Shown here in pieces: positions 1-7,530 of a stretch of 24,724 nucleotides of DNA. Each line of letters begins with the position of its first letter. Positions within the stretch are counted from its first letter, which is position 1. Source of the DNA: DATLYH01 sp035575035 (GTDB lineage: Bacteria; Planctomycetota; Planctomycetia; Gemmatales; Gemmataceae); assembly GCA_035575035.1 (NCBI GenBank), contig DATLYH010000121.1:1-24724 (forward strand), written 5' to 3'. A model generated the notes under the pieces. The model saw nothing but the letters and a program-made list of their open reading frames with translations. It ran no database searches and was not told the origin of the DNA. A program made the position numbers and the translations under genes.

Positions 1-130
1 GCCGGCCGCTCACCTATCATTCTTACCGGCTGACTGACGCCGGCCGCTCACCTATCATTCTTACCGGCCGGCTGACGCCGGCCGCTCACCCATCATTTTT
101 GCCGACCGGCTGACGCCGGCCGCTCGCCAG
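1..130. repeat. 38-bp tandem repeat, three full copies plus a partial copy
   Basis: Units begin at 1, 39, 77 and 115, each opening with GCCGGCCGCTC. Units 1-3 are exactly 38 bp long; units 1 and 2 are nearly identical, unit 3 has several substitutions, and the fourth breaks off after about 13 bp. The unit contains GCCGGC and CCGGCCGG palindromic blocks around an AT-richer CATCATT core. The length is not a multiple of three and no reading frame runs through, so this is non-coding. There are no spacers, so it is not a CRISPR array. The array may continue to the left of the window. From 131 to 276 I see no gene, only the perfect 8-mer TGACGTCA at about 153. Confidence 0.85.
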
Positions 131-276
131 TTGGTTAGAAGTTTCTATGACTTGACGTCACGGAGGTGCGGATGACACAAGTGATACGATAGAGTCAAAG
201 GGCCCCAAAGGGATTCGGACTCGTCTTGTAGCCTACAACTGTTGAGCCAACTCCAGCCAAACAAGCATCTCGGGAC

Positions 277-349
277 TGACCCCGACGGGATTCGAACCCG
301 TGTCGCGGCCTTGAAAGGGCCGTGTCCTGGGCCTCTAGACGACGGGGCC
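277..349 (-). tRNA. tRNA-Glu (anticodon TTC)
   Basis: On the minus strand the sequence folds as a 73-nt tRNA. The acceptor stem is GGCCCCG with CGGGGTC (one G-U pair). The D-arm is the typical Glu type (TCGTCTAGAGGCCCAGGAC). The anticodon stem-loop is CGGCC-CTTTCAA-GGCCG, giving anticodon TTC. The T-arm loop is TTCGAAT within GGGTTCGAATCCC. The discriminator base is A and no CCA is encoded. Upstream, at 362-388 on the minus strand, TAATAA and TTGAGG separated by 15 bp could be a promoter. No other tRNA is adjacent. Confidence 0.95.
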
Positions 350-440
350 AAAGGGTTCAGGTTATTAGGCTTGCGTCCAATTCCTCAATTGACTCACCAC
401 CATTTACACCCGCACCTACACCCGCGGTTCGAGATTGATT

Positions 441-734
441 CTACCACCCCTGCCAACTCCGACAAGCCTGCCAGTCGTCCAATGAAGTCCTCCCGTGCTG
501 CGTCGGGTCGCCGTCGTAGACCGTCCAGCGCCGGCTCGGCGCCTGCGACCCGGCGCCGTCGGCATCCTCCCAGAGGTCGATGCAGCGGTCAAGTACGTCG
601 GAGGTGTAGCGCTCCTCGTGCAGGACTGTACCCGCGGCATCCTTGACCACCACGCGCGTTGGCAGCTTCTTGAGAAGCTGTTGCAGGAGCCAAAAAAAAT
701 GAAGGATCAGGACCAAGGGTTGAATCGAGGCCAT
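441..734 (-). CDS. Hypothetical protein with an N-terminal hydrophobic segment (97 aa)
   Basis: I do not recognise a family. Residues 1-20 (MASIQPLVLILHFFWLLQQL) form a hydrophobic helix followed by Lys, consistent with an uncleaved signal anchor. The rest looks like a small soluble domain, with VVVKDAAGTVLHEERY, a run DLWEDADG and a Trp-rich C-terminus. Its composition is protein-like, unlike the overlapping frames. The frame also opens at a TTG at 767. I prefer the ATG at 734 because the extra residues are not informative, but neither start has a clear Shine-Dalgarno sequence. It stands alone between tRNA-Glu and cobL, divergent from cobL. Confidence 0.5.
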   Translation of the reverse strand: MASIQPLVLILHFFWLLQQLLKKLPTRVVVKDAAGTVLHEERYTSDVLDRCIDLWEDADGAGSQAPSRRWTVYDGDPTQHGRTSLDDWQACRSWQGW

Positions 735-977
735 CACTGCGGTCGTTGTCCCACTTATTTCTAACAAAAACGGACCTCATTGGGGCTGTTTTTTACTCCC
801 AAGGGTAGTATCTCCTGCTCAGTCACTTCCTGCGGGATAGGCGCGATTTCATAATCCACTCCTTTCGCCGGGGTCAATCCCTGTTCCTCGCTATCTTCCC
901 AAAGGCTTACGCTGGAAACAACTCCGGGATACAATCAGCAGCCGACGCCGCGATCGTGGCTCAGGGGAGGACCAACC

Positions 978-2228
978 GTGAGCGCACCTGAACCTCGCGT
1001 CTACATCATCGGTATCGGCAGCGACGGCCTGGCCGGGCTGACGGCCCGGGCCCGCGACCTGATCGCATCGGCGGAATTACTGCTCGGCTCCGACCACGCC
1101 CTGAAGCTCGTGCCCGAATCGGGCGCCTCCCGCGTTCGCATCGGGCCGGACCTCCAGGAGGTCATCCGCACCCTGGAAGCCAACCTGGGCCGGAAGCGCA
1201 TGGTGGTGGTGGCGACCGGCGATCCGTTGTTTTACGGGGTCGCCCGTTATTTGTGCGACCGGCTCGGCAAAGACCGCTTCGAGGTGCTGCCGCACGTCAG
1301 CAGCATGCAGCTGGCTTTTGCCCGCATCAAGGAAAGCTGGGAGGAAGCCTTCCTGACCAACCTGGCGACGCATCCGCTGGAGAGCGTCCTGGATCGCATC
1401 CGCACTGCTGAAGTGGTCGGCCTGTTCACCAGCGAGGAGGAGAGCCCGCCGGTGGTCGCCCGGGAGCTATTGGCCCGCGGCCTGGACTACTTCCGCGCCT
1501 ATGTCTGCGAGAACCTTGGCGGCCCCGACGAGCGCGTCACCCAGGGGGAGCTGGCCGAGATCGCCGAGATGGAGTTTGCCCCGCTCAACGTGATGATCCT
1601 GAAGCGCAAGCCGGGCCGGCCCGACCAACAAGCGGCACCCGGCCGGTTTCGTCGCTTCGGCAATCCCGACGACGTCTTCGCCCAGAGCCGGCCCAAGAGC
1701 GGGCTGATCACCCAGGCCGAGGTGCGGGCCATCGCGTTGGCCCAGCTGGACATCCAACCGGCCAGCGTGGTCTGGGACGTTGGCGCCGGCTCCGGCTCGG
1801 TGGCGATCGAGGCGGCGCGGCTAAGCGAGCCGGGCCTAGTCTACGCCATCGAGCAGGACGCGGCCGACTATCACCTGATCCTGGCCAATGCGGAGATGTT
1901 CGGCGTCCGCAACCTGAAAGCGATCCACGGCATCGCCCCGGAGGTCTTCGCCGGCCTGCCGCCGCCGGATGCCGTCTTCGTCGGCGGTACCGGCAAGGAG
2001 GTGGGCCGGCTCCTGGAGGCGGCCTACGCGGCGCTGCGGCCGGGCGGCCGGTTGGTGGCCAACGTGGCGACCCTGGAGCAGCTCAGCGCTACCTATTCCA
2101 GTTTGAAGGCCCTGGCCGGCAGCGTGCAGGTCTTGCTGGTCAACGTGTCCCGCGGTGTCGAGCAGCTGGAGACTCTCCGCTTCGAAGCGGTCAACCCGAC
2201 GTTCCTCCTCAGCGTCCGCAAGCCGTAG
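978..2228 (+). CDS. cobL: Precorrin-6Y C5,15-methyltransferase (decarboxylating), CbiE-CbiT fusion
   Basis: This enzyme methylates C5 and C15 of the corrin precursor with S-adenosylmethionine and decarboxylates the C12 acetate side chain, in cytoplasmic cobalamin synthesis. Residues 1 to about 208 are the CbiE-type tetrapyrrole methylase domain, with YIIGIGSDG at 9-17 and ATGDPLFYG at 79-87. Residues about 235-416 are the CbiT-type Rossmann methyltransferase, with the SAM-binding motif VWDVGAGSGSVAIEAA at 265-280 and VFVGGTG later. The 416-aa length fits fused CobL proteins. The start is GTG at 978, preceded by AGGGGAGG at 963-970 with a 7-nt gap. No other cobalamin gene lies in the window, and I see no cobalamin riboswitch upstream. 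After the stop, AACTTG-CC-CAAGTT at 2233-2246 is a short inverted repeat. Confidence 0.93.
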   Translation: MSAPEPRVYIIGIGSDGLAGLTARARDLIASAELLLGSDHALKLVPESGASRVRIGPDLQEVIRTLEANLGRKRMVVVATGDPLFYGVARYLCDRLGKDRFEVLPHVSSMQLAFARIKESWEEAFLTNLATHPLESVLDRIRTAEVVGLFTSEEESPPVVARELLARGLDYFRAYVCENLGGPDERVTQGELAEIAEMEFAPLNVMILKRKPGRPDQQAAPGRFRRFGNPDDVFAQSRPKSGLITQAEVRAIALAQLDIQPASVVWDVGAGSGSVAIEAARLSEPGLVYAIEQDAADYHLILANAEMFGVRNLKAIHGIAPEVFAGLPPPDAVFVGGTGKEVGRLLEAAYAALRPGGRLVANVATLEQLSATYSSLKALAGSVQVLLVNVSRGVEQLETLRFEAVNPTFLLSVRKP

Positions 2229-2420
2229 CCAAACTTGCCCAAGTTCGGGCCGGACGTTACTCGAATTCTGGCGAATTCGGCCACTCCGTCGGGCAGGCAC
2301 CTCCGCCGCGCGGGGGGAATCAGTTTGGCCTACGCCGGGTTCGGATGCCGACGTAAAATAATAAAGGATAAGGCGTCGGGTAACCGGACCAGAAGAGGTC
2401 GTTGGGGAGGGCAGCCCATC

Positions 2421-3524
2421 GTGAACAAGCCAGTGACGCCGCGGGGTGTTGAGCTGATTCCCTCGCCGGAGGGCAACGGGCTGGTGACAGCGGTCCGGGA
2501 GGTCGCCACGGGCGGGGAATCGCTGCCGGTCGGACGCTGCCTGGAGATCTACCGCATCATGGTGCGGACCCGCACCATGGAAGAGCGGATGATCAAGATG
2601 AGCAAGTCGGGGGAGGGGTATTTCTGGATCGGCGGCCCGGGGGAAGAGGCTTTCAACACCTGTTTGGGGCTTCAGGTCAAGAAGGGCTGCGGTCCCGATT
2701 ACGATTACCTCCATCTCCACTACCGCAACAGTGCCACGCTCGTGGCCTTGGGCATGCCGCTGATTGACGGCATCCGCCAGATGGCCATGACCGCCACCGA
2801 TCCCAACTCACGCGGCCGGAACTTCCCCGGCCACTTCTGCCGCAAGGAATGGAACGTGGTGCCGGTCACGTCGGTGATCGGCATCCAGTGGGTCAAGGCC
2901 CCCGGCACAGCGATCGTACAGAAGCGGCACGGCGGTGACGGCATCACCATCGTCACCGGCGGCGACGCCGGCACGGCAGAAGGGGACTTTGCCTCGTGCA
3001 TGATCTGGAGCACCCGGCCGGGGAATGAATTGCCGGTGTTGATGATCATCATGAACAACGGCTGGGGAATCTCCACGCCCGCCTGCACCCAGCACGGCGA
3101 AAAGCAGATCATCGACCGCGGCAAGGCGTTCGGCATCCCCGGCGAGGTGGTGGACGGCAACGACCCTATCCCAAGCTGGCACGCCATCAAGCGGGCGATG
3201 GATTATGTGCGGACGCGACGGCGCCCTTACATGATCGAGGCGCGAGTCAGTCGGTTGTATGGCCATTCGTCGTCGAGCGGCGCCCTGCGAGTCAAGGACG
3301 AGCCGGACTGTGTTGAGCTATTCGAGCAGAAGCTACTGGCGGTCGGCGCTATCGATCAGAAAACCATCGACCGGACGCACGAGGAAGCCCAGGCCGAGGT
3401 CGAGGCGGCGGTCGAGCAGGCGCTGCGCGAGCCGAAGCCGGCACCGGAGGACGTCGAGAAGTTCACCTACGCCGCCAGCCCGGTTGATGCGGTTTATCCG
3501 GGCGATTATACCGGACTGCCCTGA
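2421..3524 (+). CDS. 2-oxo acid dehydrogenase E1 component, alpha subunit (pyruvate or branched-chain type)
   Basis: The thiamin-diphosphate-dependent E1 decarboxylates a 2-oxo acid and passes the acyl group to the lipoyl arm of E2; alpha and beta subunits form the heterotetramer. The TPP/Mg motif runs from GDA at 181-183 to NN at 212-213, the usual GDG-x(about 28)-NN spacing with Ala in place of the third Gly. HYRNSATLVALG at 100-111 and the phosphorylation-loop-like YGHSSSSGALR at 280-290 are typical of E1 alpha. The start is GTG at 2421, after GGGGAGG at 2404-2410. The frame stays open back to 2235, but that extension is low-complexity and lacks a ribosome binding site. It is followed after 38 nt by E1 beta and then E2, so it heads an operon. 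The RNFPGH/CRKEW region recalls branched-chain E1, so the substrate (pyruvate or branched-chain oxo acid; pdhA or bkdA) stays open. Confidence 0.9.
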   Translation: MNKPVTPRGVELIPSPEGNGLVTAVREVATGGESLPVGRCLEIYRIMVRTRTMEERMIKMSKSGEGYFWIGGPGEEAFNTCLGLQVKKGCGPDYDYLHLHYRNSATLVALGMPLIDGIRQMAMTATDPNSRGRNFPGHFCRKEWNVVPVTSVIGIQWVKAPGTAIVQKRHGGDGITIVTGGDAGTAEGDFASCMIWSTRPGNELPVLMIIMNNGWGISTPACTQHGEKQIIDRGKAFGIPGEVVDGNDPIPSWHAIKRAMDYVRTRRRPYMIEARVSRLYGHSSSSGALRVKDEPDCVELFEQKLLAVGAIDQKTIDRTHEEAQAEVEAAVEQALREPKPAPEDVEKFTYAASPVDAVYPGDYTGLP

Positions 3525-3562
3525 CACCACCGGCTCGCCGCGGCGAATCGAGCGAGTTAACG

Positions 3563-4621
3563 ATGGCGACCCTGGTTCAAGCTGTCCGTATGGCCCTGCA
3601 CTATGGGGAGGAGCATCTCGGCGTCACCGACATCTTCGGCGAGGATGTGGGGCCGCCGCTGGGGGGAGTCTTCACCGCCACGCAGGGGCTCAGGACGGCC
3701 TGGAACTCGCCGCTGGACGAGCGCGGCATCATCGGCGTCGCTATGGGCATTGCCTATGCCGGCGGTCGGCCGGTCGCCGAGATTCAGTTCTGTGACTACG
3801 GTTTCAATACCATCGATCTGCTCAAGGTGGCCGGCAACCAGCGCTGGGCGGGGCACGGCAACTACGACATGCCGATTGTGGTGATGACGCCGTCCGGCTC
3901 CGGCATCCGCGGCAGCCTGTACCACTCCCACTCCTTCGAAAGCTGGGCCAGCCGTCTGGCCGGTTGGAAGATTGTCATGCCCAGCAATGCGCTGGACGCC
4001 TATGGGCTGATGCTGTCGGCCATCGTTGACCCCAACCCGGTGCTGGTGCTCCTGCCCAAGGCGCTGTTGCGCGTCCGCGGCGAGCAGAAGATCCCGGGCG
4101 AACCGGAGGATGAGGAAGAACTCAAGCGGATGATCGACGCTCCGGTCGGCGACCGCACCGGCTGGCGGCCGCGCTGGCCCGACCTGAAGCCATATTTCGT
4201 ACCGCTGGGGGTGGCGTCGCTGGTGCGCGAGGGGACCGACGCCACTGTGGTCAGCTATGGCCGGACATTGCCCCTGTGTGCCCAGGCAGCCGACCAGCTG
4301 CGGCAGGAGGCCGGCCTTACTTTTGACGTGATCGACCTGCGCAGCATCTTCCCCTATGACTGGAAGCTGATCAGCCAAAGCGTGCTCAAGACCGGCCGGG
4401 TGCTGATCGTCAACGAGGACACCGAGGTGACCAATTTCGGCGAGCACCTGCTGCGGCGGGTGATCGACGAGCACTTCTACGACCTGCTGGTCCGGCCGCG
4501 GGTGCTCCTGGGCAAGCACGTGCCGGGTATCGGCCTGAACCAGGTCTATGAGCAGAACACGGTGCCACAGTTGCCGCACATCAAGAGGGCGATGCACGCC
4601 GTGGCGACGGAAGAGGCGTAA
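3563..4621 (+). CDS. 2-oxo acid dehydrogenase E1 component, beta subunit
   Basis: This is the partner of the preceding E1 alpha. It completes the thiamin diphosphate site at the alpha/beta interface and carries the C-terminal transketolase domain. The N-terminal pyrimidine-binding domain is clear: GEDVG around residue 29, then GVFTATQGL, GIIGVAMGIAYAGGRPVAEIQF and YDMPIVVMTPSG. The C-terminal domain shows VVSYGRTL, FDVIDLRSIFPYD and VLIVNEDTEVTNFGEHL. The 352-aa length is normal. An insertion at about residues 172-215 (rich in Glu, Asp and Arg, then WRPRWPDLKPYF) is somewhat longer than in textbook E1 beta. ATG at 3563 is preceded only by a weak GAGCGAG. The gap to E2 is 45 nt. Confidence 0.92.
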   Translation: MATLVQAVRMALHYGEEHLGVTDIFGEDVGPPLGGVFTATQGLRTAWNSPLDERGIIGVAMGIAYAGGRPVAEIQFCDYGFNTIDLLKVAGNQRWAGHGNYDMPIVVMTPSGSGIRGSLYHSHSFESWASRLAGWKIVMPSNALDAYGLMLSAIVDPNPVLVLLPKALLRVRGEQKIPGEPEDEEELKRMIDAPVGDRTGWRPRWPDLKPYFVPLGVASLVREGTDATVVSYGRTLPLCAQAADQLRQEAGLTFDVIDLRSIFPYDWKLISQSVLKTGRVLIVNEDTEVTNFGEHLLRRVIDEHFYDLLVRPRVLLGKHVPGIGLNQVYEQNTVPQLPHIKRAMHAVATEEA

Positions 4622-4666
4622 GGGTTTAGCCGTGACGCGGCGAACCAAAAAAGCGGGGAATCCGTC

Positions 4667-5947
4667 ATGGATTTTCAGGTGCCCGAGCTGGGCGAAGGTG
4701 TTTACGAAGCCGAGTTGGTCGCCTGGCTGGTCAAGCCCGGCGATACGGTGAAGCGCGGCCAGAACCTGATGGAGGTGTTGACCGACAAGGCGACCATGGA
4801 AGTCCCCGCGCCGTTCGCCGGCACCATTACCACGTTGCACGCCGAACCCGGACAGAAGATCAAGGTCGGCGACCTTGTCCTGCGTTACACGCCAGCCGGC
4901 CAACCGGCCGAGAAACCCGCCCCTGCGGTTGAGGAGAAACGCCCCACCCCGGAGCAAACCCCGAGTGCAACCGGGGGGCTCACACCCCCCGCTCGCCGCG
5001 AAGGCGATGGCAAAGCGGGAACCGGGGGGCTTGCACCCCCCGCTCGCCCGGGCGTCATGATCAAGGCGGCCCCTTCGGTGCGGCAGATGGCCCGCAAGCT
5101 CGGGATTGACCTGGCCCAGGTACGCGGGACCGGGCCGCAGGGACGCATCCTCATCGACGACCTGACGGCCCACATCCGGGCGGCCCGGCCGGAGGAGAAG
5201 CCGCGCGAGACGGAGCTGCGCCCCGACTATGGCACGCCCGGCACCCGGATCAAACTGATCGGCTTGCGGCGCCAGATCGCCGAGCACATGATCCGGTCGA
5301 AGCAGACCATCCCCCATTACAGCTACGTGGACGAGTGCGATGTCACCGAGTTAGTCCGGCTGCGTGAGGCGCTGCGCGAGCCGTTCGCCCGGGCTGGCGT
5401 CAAGCTGACTTACCTGGCGTTCTTCGTCAAGGCGGCGGTGGCGGCGCTGAAGGAGGTGCCGCTCGTCAACGCCTCGCTGGACGAGTCGGCCGGCGAGATT
5501 GTCCTGCACGACCGCTACCACATCGGCGTGGCGGTGGCGACGCCCGGCGGGCTGCTCGTCCCGGTGGTGCGCGATGCCGATCGCAAGGACCTGGCCCAGA
5601 TTGCCCGCGACATCGAGCGCCTCAGCACCGAGGCCCGCGCGGGTAAGGCCCGGCGAGAAGACCTGCGCGGCAGCACGTTCACCATCACCTCAATCGGGAA
5701 CATCGGCGGGCTGATCTCCACGCCGGTGATCAACCACCCGGAGGTGGCCATCCTGGGCATTGGCAAGGTGGTCCGACGGCCGGTCTACGACGCCCAGGGC
5801 AACCTTCGGCCAGCCGACCTGGTTTATCTCTCCTTTTCGTTCGATCACCGGGTGCTGGACGGGGCAGTGGGGGCCGCCTTCGGCAATGCCCTGATCCGTC
5901 GGTTGCAGAACCCCGCAACCTTGCTCCTGCCGGAAAACCTTATCTGA
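4667..5947 (+). CDS. 2-oxo acid dehydrogenase E2, dihydrolipoamide acyltransferase
   Basis: E2 forms the core of the complex and moves the acyl group from its lipoyl arm to CoA. The domain order is standard. A lipoyl domain occupies 1-76, with the lipoylated Lys41 in TDKATMEVP. A Pro/Ala/Glu linker follows at 77-130. The peripheral-subunit-binding domain is at about 134-167 (APSVRQMARKLGIDLAQV, then GTGPQGRI). The catalytic domain runs from about 190 to 426, with active-site His394 and Asp398 in DHRVLDG and SIGNIGG before it. The 426-aa length is typical of one-lipoyl-domain E2. ATG at 4667 has GGGGAA seven bases upstream. Oddity: the linker holds two in-frame copies of a palindromic DNA repeat, translated as TGGLTPPAR and TGGLAPPAR. 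E3 (lipoamide dehydrogenase) is not in the window. A pyruvate (pdhC) or branched-chain role cannot be decided here. Confidence 0.93.
   Translation: MDFQVPELGEGVYEAELVAWLVKPGDTVKRGQNLMEVLTDKATMEVPAPFAGTITTLHAEPGQKIKVGDLVLRYTPAGQPAEKPAPAVEEKRPTPEQTPSATGGLTPPARREGDGKAGTGGLAPPARPGVMIKAAPSVRQMARKLGIDLAQVRGTGPQGRILIDDLTAHIRAARPEEKPRETELRPDYGTPGTRIKLIGLRRQIAEHMIRSKQTIPHYSYVDECDVTELVRLREALREPFARAGVKLTYLAFFVKAAVAALKEVPLVNASLDESAGEIVLHDRYHIGVAVATPGGLLVPVVRDADRKDLAQIARDIERLSTEARAGKARREDLRGSTFTITSIGNIGGLISTPVINHPEVAILGIGKVVRRPVYDAQGNLRPADLVYLSFSFDHRVLDGAVGAAFGNALIRRLQNPATLLLPENLI
4969..5048 (+). repeat. Two in-frame copies of a 29-bp G6/C6 palindromic element inside the E2 linker
   Basis: Copy A (4969-4997) and copy B (5020-5048) share 27 of 29 bases. 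Each has ACCGGGGGGCT, three or four loop bases, then ACCCCCCGCTCGCC, so GGGGGG can pair with CCCCCC. The copies start 51 bp apart (17 codons), so both are read in the same frame and add GGL(T/A)PPAR to the protein. The tail CCGCTCGCC also occurs at 119-127 in the tandem array at the left edge of the window. The placement in a tolerant flexible linker suggests invasion by a mobile or expanding element. Confidence 0.8.
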
Positions 5948-5953
5948 ACCGAA

Positions 5954-5981
5954 CCGGTCCCGACCGGCCCGGCCGCTTTTT
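5954..5981 (+). terminator. Possible Rho-independent terminator after the E1-E2 operon
   Basis: Seven bases after the E2 stop, CCGGT-CCCG-ACCGG forms a 5-bp stem with a 4-nt loop. Further GC-rich sequence follows, and then five T residues at 5977-5981. The T run is separated from the stem by nine bases, so the fit is imperfect; an alternative stem in GGCCCGGCC lies closer to the T run. Confidence 0.35.
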
Positions 5982-6069
5982 CCTCTCGCGGGCCCTCGAC
6001 GAGCCCTGGTATGCTGGGGGTTGGTAATCCCGCGGCAACATCCGTGGGGCGAAGAGAGGAGAGGCGTCG

Positions 6070-6423
6070 ATGCATCCCTTCCTGACACGGGCCGTCCTTT
6101 CCCTGTCGGTTCTGGGCCTGGTTGGTATGACGGGATCGGGCCGGGCACAGTACCCGCCCGCCACCCCGCCGCCACCGGTGGTGACCTTGGGGGCGCCGGC
6201 GCCGGTGGACATGCCGTCGGTCCCGTTCCTTGGGGCTCGCTATTCCTTTTACACGCATTCGGGGCCCTGCCAGAGCTACAGCTATTACGGACCGGGCTAC
6301 GTGGCGCCGATGTTCTTCAACCCGCGCTACCGCGACGCCGGTCCGTACTTCTACACGCGGACCTACCCCTACGCCGACTCGTACTACAGCTACTACTACA
6401 CGCCGGGATTCTTCCGCTATTGA
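6070..6423 (+). CDS. Secreted Tyr/Pro-rich small protein (117 aa), family not recognised
   Basis: Residues 1-26 are a Sec signal peptide: MHPFLTR, then a hydrophobic core LSLSVLGLVGMTG, with probable cleavage near GRA-Q. The mature part begins Pro-rich (YPPATPPPPVV) and ends in a Tyr/Phe-rich tail with many YY, YF and SY pairs, closing in GFFRY. About a quarter of the last 60 residues are Tyr. Such composition suggests an extracellular or cell-wall structural protein, possibly cross-linked through Tyr, but this is inference. The start is firm: ATG at 6070 is preceded by AGAGGAGAGG at 6054-6063. It lies downstream of the dehydrogenase operon after a possible terminator and may have its own promoter. 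Confidence 0.7.
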   Translation: MHPFLTRAVLSLSVLGLVGMTGSGRAQYPPATPPPPVVTLGAPAPVDMPSVPFLGARYSFYTHSGPCQSYSYYGPGYVAPMFFNPRYRDAGPYFYTRTYPYADSYYSYYYTPGFFRY

Positions 6424-6445
6424 GCCGGCCGTCCAGGCAAGGGAG

Positions 6446-6457
6446 CCCGCCAGCGGG
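6446..6457. repeat. Short palindrome CCCGCCAGCGGG in the 3' region of the Tyr-rich gene
   Basis: CCCGC-CA-GCGGG is a perfect 5-bp stem. It sits 23 bp after the stop codon, with imperfect outer arms (GGAG before, CTTCC after). From memory, GGAGCCCGCCAGCGGG-like sequence is frequent between genes in planctomycetes, but I could not count copies. There is no T run, so it is a poor terminator. The rest of 6424-6620 holds no gene I can support. Confidence 0.35.
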
Positions 6458-6626
6458 ACACGGCTTCCGTAGGAAAGATCGCAACTGTCTGCCCCCGCTT
6501 CCTGTATCGGAGCAACGTCGCTCCTCCAGGCACCGACCGTCATCGCCGGCCTTCGCTCCCCTCCATTGTCGGCCGTTCCTTTCTTTGCACTCGGCGACAA
6601 TCAGGCAACTTTTTCAGGACAAATGC

Positions 6627-6655
6627 TTGACGCCGGCAAGGCCAATTGTTATATC
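6627..6655 (+). promoter_or_regulatory. Sigma-70-like promoter of the DUF1559 gene
   Basis: TTGACG at 6627-6632 (one mismatch to TTGACA) is followed by exactly 17 bp and then TATATC at 6650-6655. The surrounding 6600-6690 is clearly AT-richer than the neighbourhood. A transcript starting near 6662 would have a leader of about 60 nt before the ATG at 6725. Confidence 0.55.
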
Positions 6656-6724
6656 TTGTCATACCAGGTAATACTTTATTAAACGACAGGATGAAGCAGT
6701 CCTGTTCGGAAGCGAGATGGCCCG

Positions 6725-7429
6725 ATGACAGCAATCGCTTCTCGCCTGAGCCGGCGAGCTTTCACGCTGGTCGAGTTGCTGGTAGTAATCGCCATCATCG
6801 GGGTGCTCATCGCCCTGCTGCTGCCGGCGGTACAGAAGGTGCGCGGGGCCGCCGACCGCACCACCTGCGCCAACAACCTGCGCCAGATCGGCCTGGCCCT
6901 GACCATGTACTGCAACGACAACAATGGCCGCTTCCCCGAATCAACGCACACGACCGGCTTGCAGTTCCGCCGTGCGTGGGTCTATACGCTGGCGCCTTAC
7001 CTGGAGAACGTGGACAAGGTCCGGATCTGCCCGGCCGATCCCAAGCGGGTGGAGCGGCTGGCGAATCAGGGCACCAGCTACACCCTCAACGAGTACATCT
7101 GCGTGCCCGGCCCGGACCAGGCGCTGTATCTGCCAAAGATGCAGGCCACGTCGCAGACCATTACGGTCTTTACCATCTCCGACGCCACGGGCACCTCGGT
7201 CTTCAGCGACCACACCCACTCGCGCAACTGGTTCGCCAGCCCCCGCGGCGTCTGGAACCGCATCCTGGCCGACATTGAGCCGTCGCGCTTCGACGGCGGG
7301 GGCGACCCGAACCACACGGCCGGGGTGGCCAATTATCTTTACGCCGATGGCCATGTAGAAGTGATCCCAGCGGCCCAGATCAAGAACTGGGCCGACAGCG
7401 GCTTTAACTTTGCCAAGCCGCCGCAGTAA
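6725..7429 (+). CDS. DUF1559 family type II pseudopilin-like protein (234 aa)
   Basis: The N-terminus carries a prepilin signal: basic SRLSRR, then AFTLVELLVVIAIIGVLIALL, with Glu at +5 of the mature protein. Prepilin peptidase should cut before Phe. The helix continues into AVQKVRGAADRTTCANNLRQIG, the DUF1559 signature. Near the C-terminus HTAGVANYLYADGHVEVI is the H-X9-DG motif, with H and DG spaced as in the family. At 234 aa it is shorter than usual (about 300 or more); the middle resembles the compact ICPADP-containing members. Planctomycetes have very many such proteins and their role (pseudopilus or surface-associated) is not settled. It appears monocistronic, with its own promoter at 6627-6655. 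Confidence 0.85.
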   Translation: MTAIASRLSRRAFTLVELLVVIAIIGVLIALLLPAVQKVRGAADRTTCANNLRQIGLALTMYCNDNNGRFPESTHTTGLQFRRAWVYTLAPYLENVDKVRICPADPKRVERLANQGTSYTLNEYICVPGPDQALYLPKMQATSQTITVFTISDATGTSVFSDHTHSRNWFASPRGVWNRILADIEPSRFDGGGDPNHTAGVANYLYADGHVEVIPAAQIKNWADSGFNFAKPPQ

Positions 7430-7530
7430 GAGCGCATCGCCCGCCGGAAATCCCTCCTTGTTCCCCCAGAACGGGACTCGCCCTCCGACCGTCCGCCGTG
7501 CGCGCCGTTCGGAAGCGACATGAGAAGGTC

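Noticed and set aside
1..130. CRISPR array
   Set aside because: The 38-bp units abut each other with no spacers between them, and no cas genes are nearby.
768..977. Cobalamin riboswitch upstream of cobL
   Set aside because: I could not find the conserved B12-box core (GCCACTG-type) or the expected junction in this 210-bp interval.
3557..5317. 586-residue ORF on the minus strand
   Set aside because: It is the antisense shadow of E1 beta and E2, whose motifs are unmistakable; its composition is His/Gly/Arg-rich without domains.
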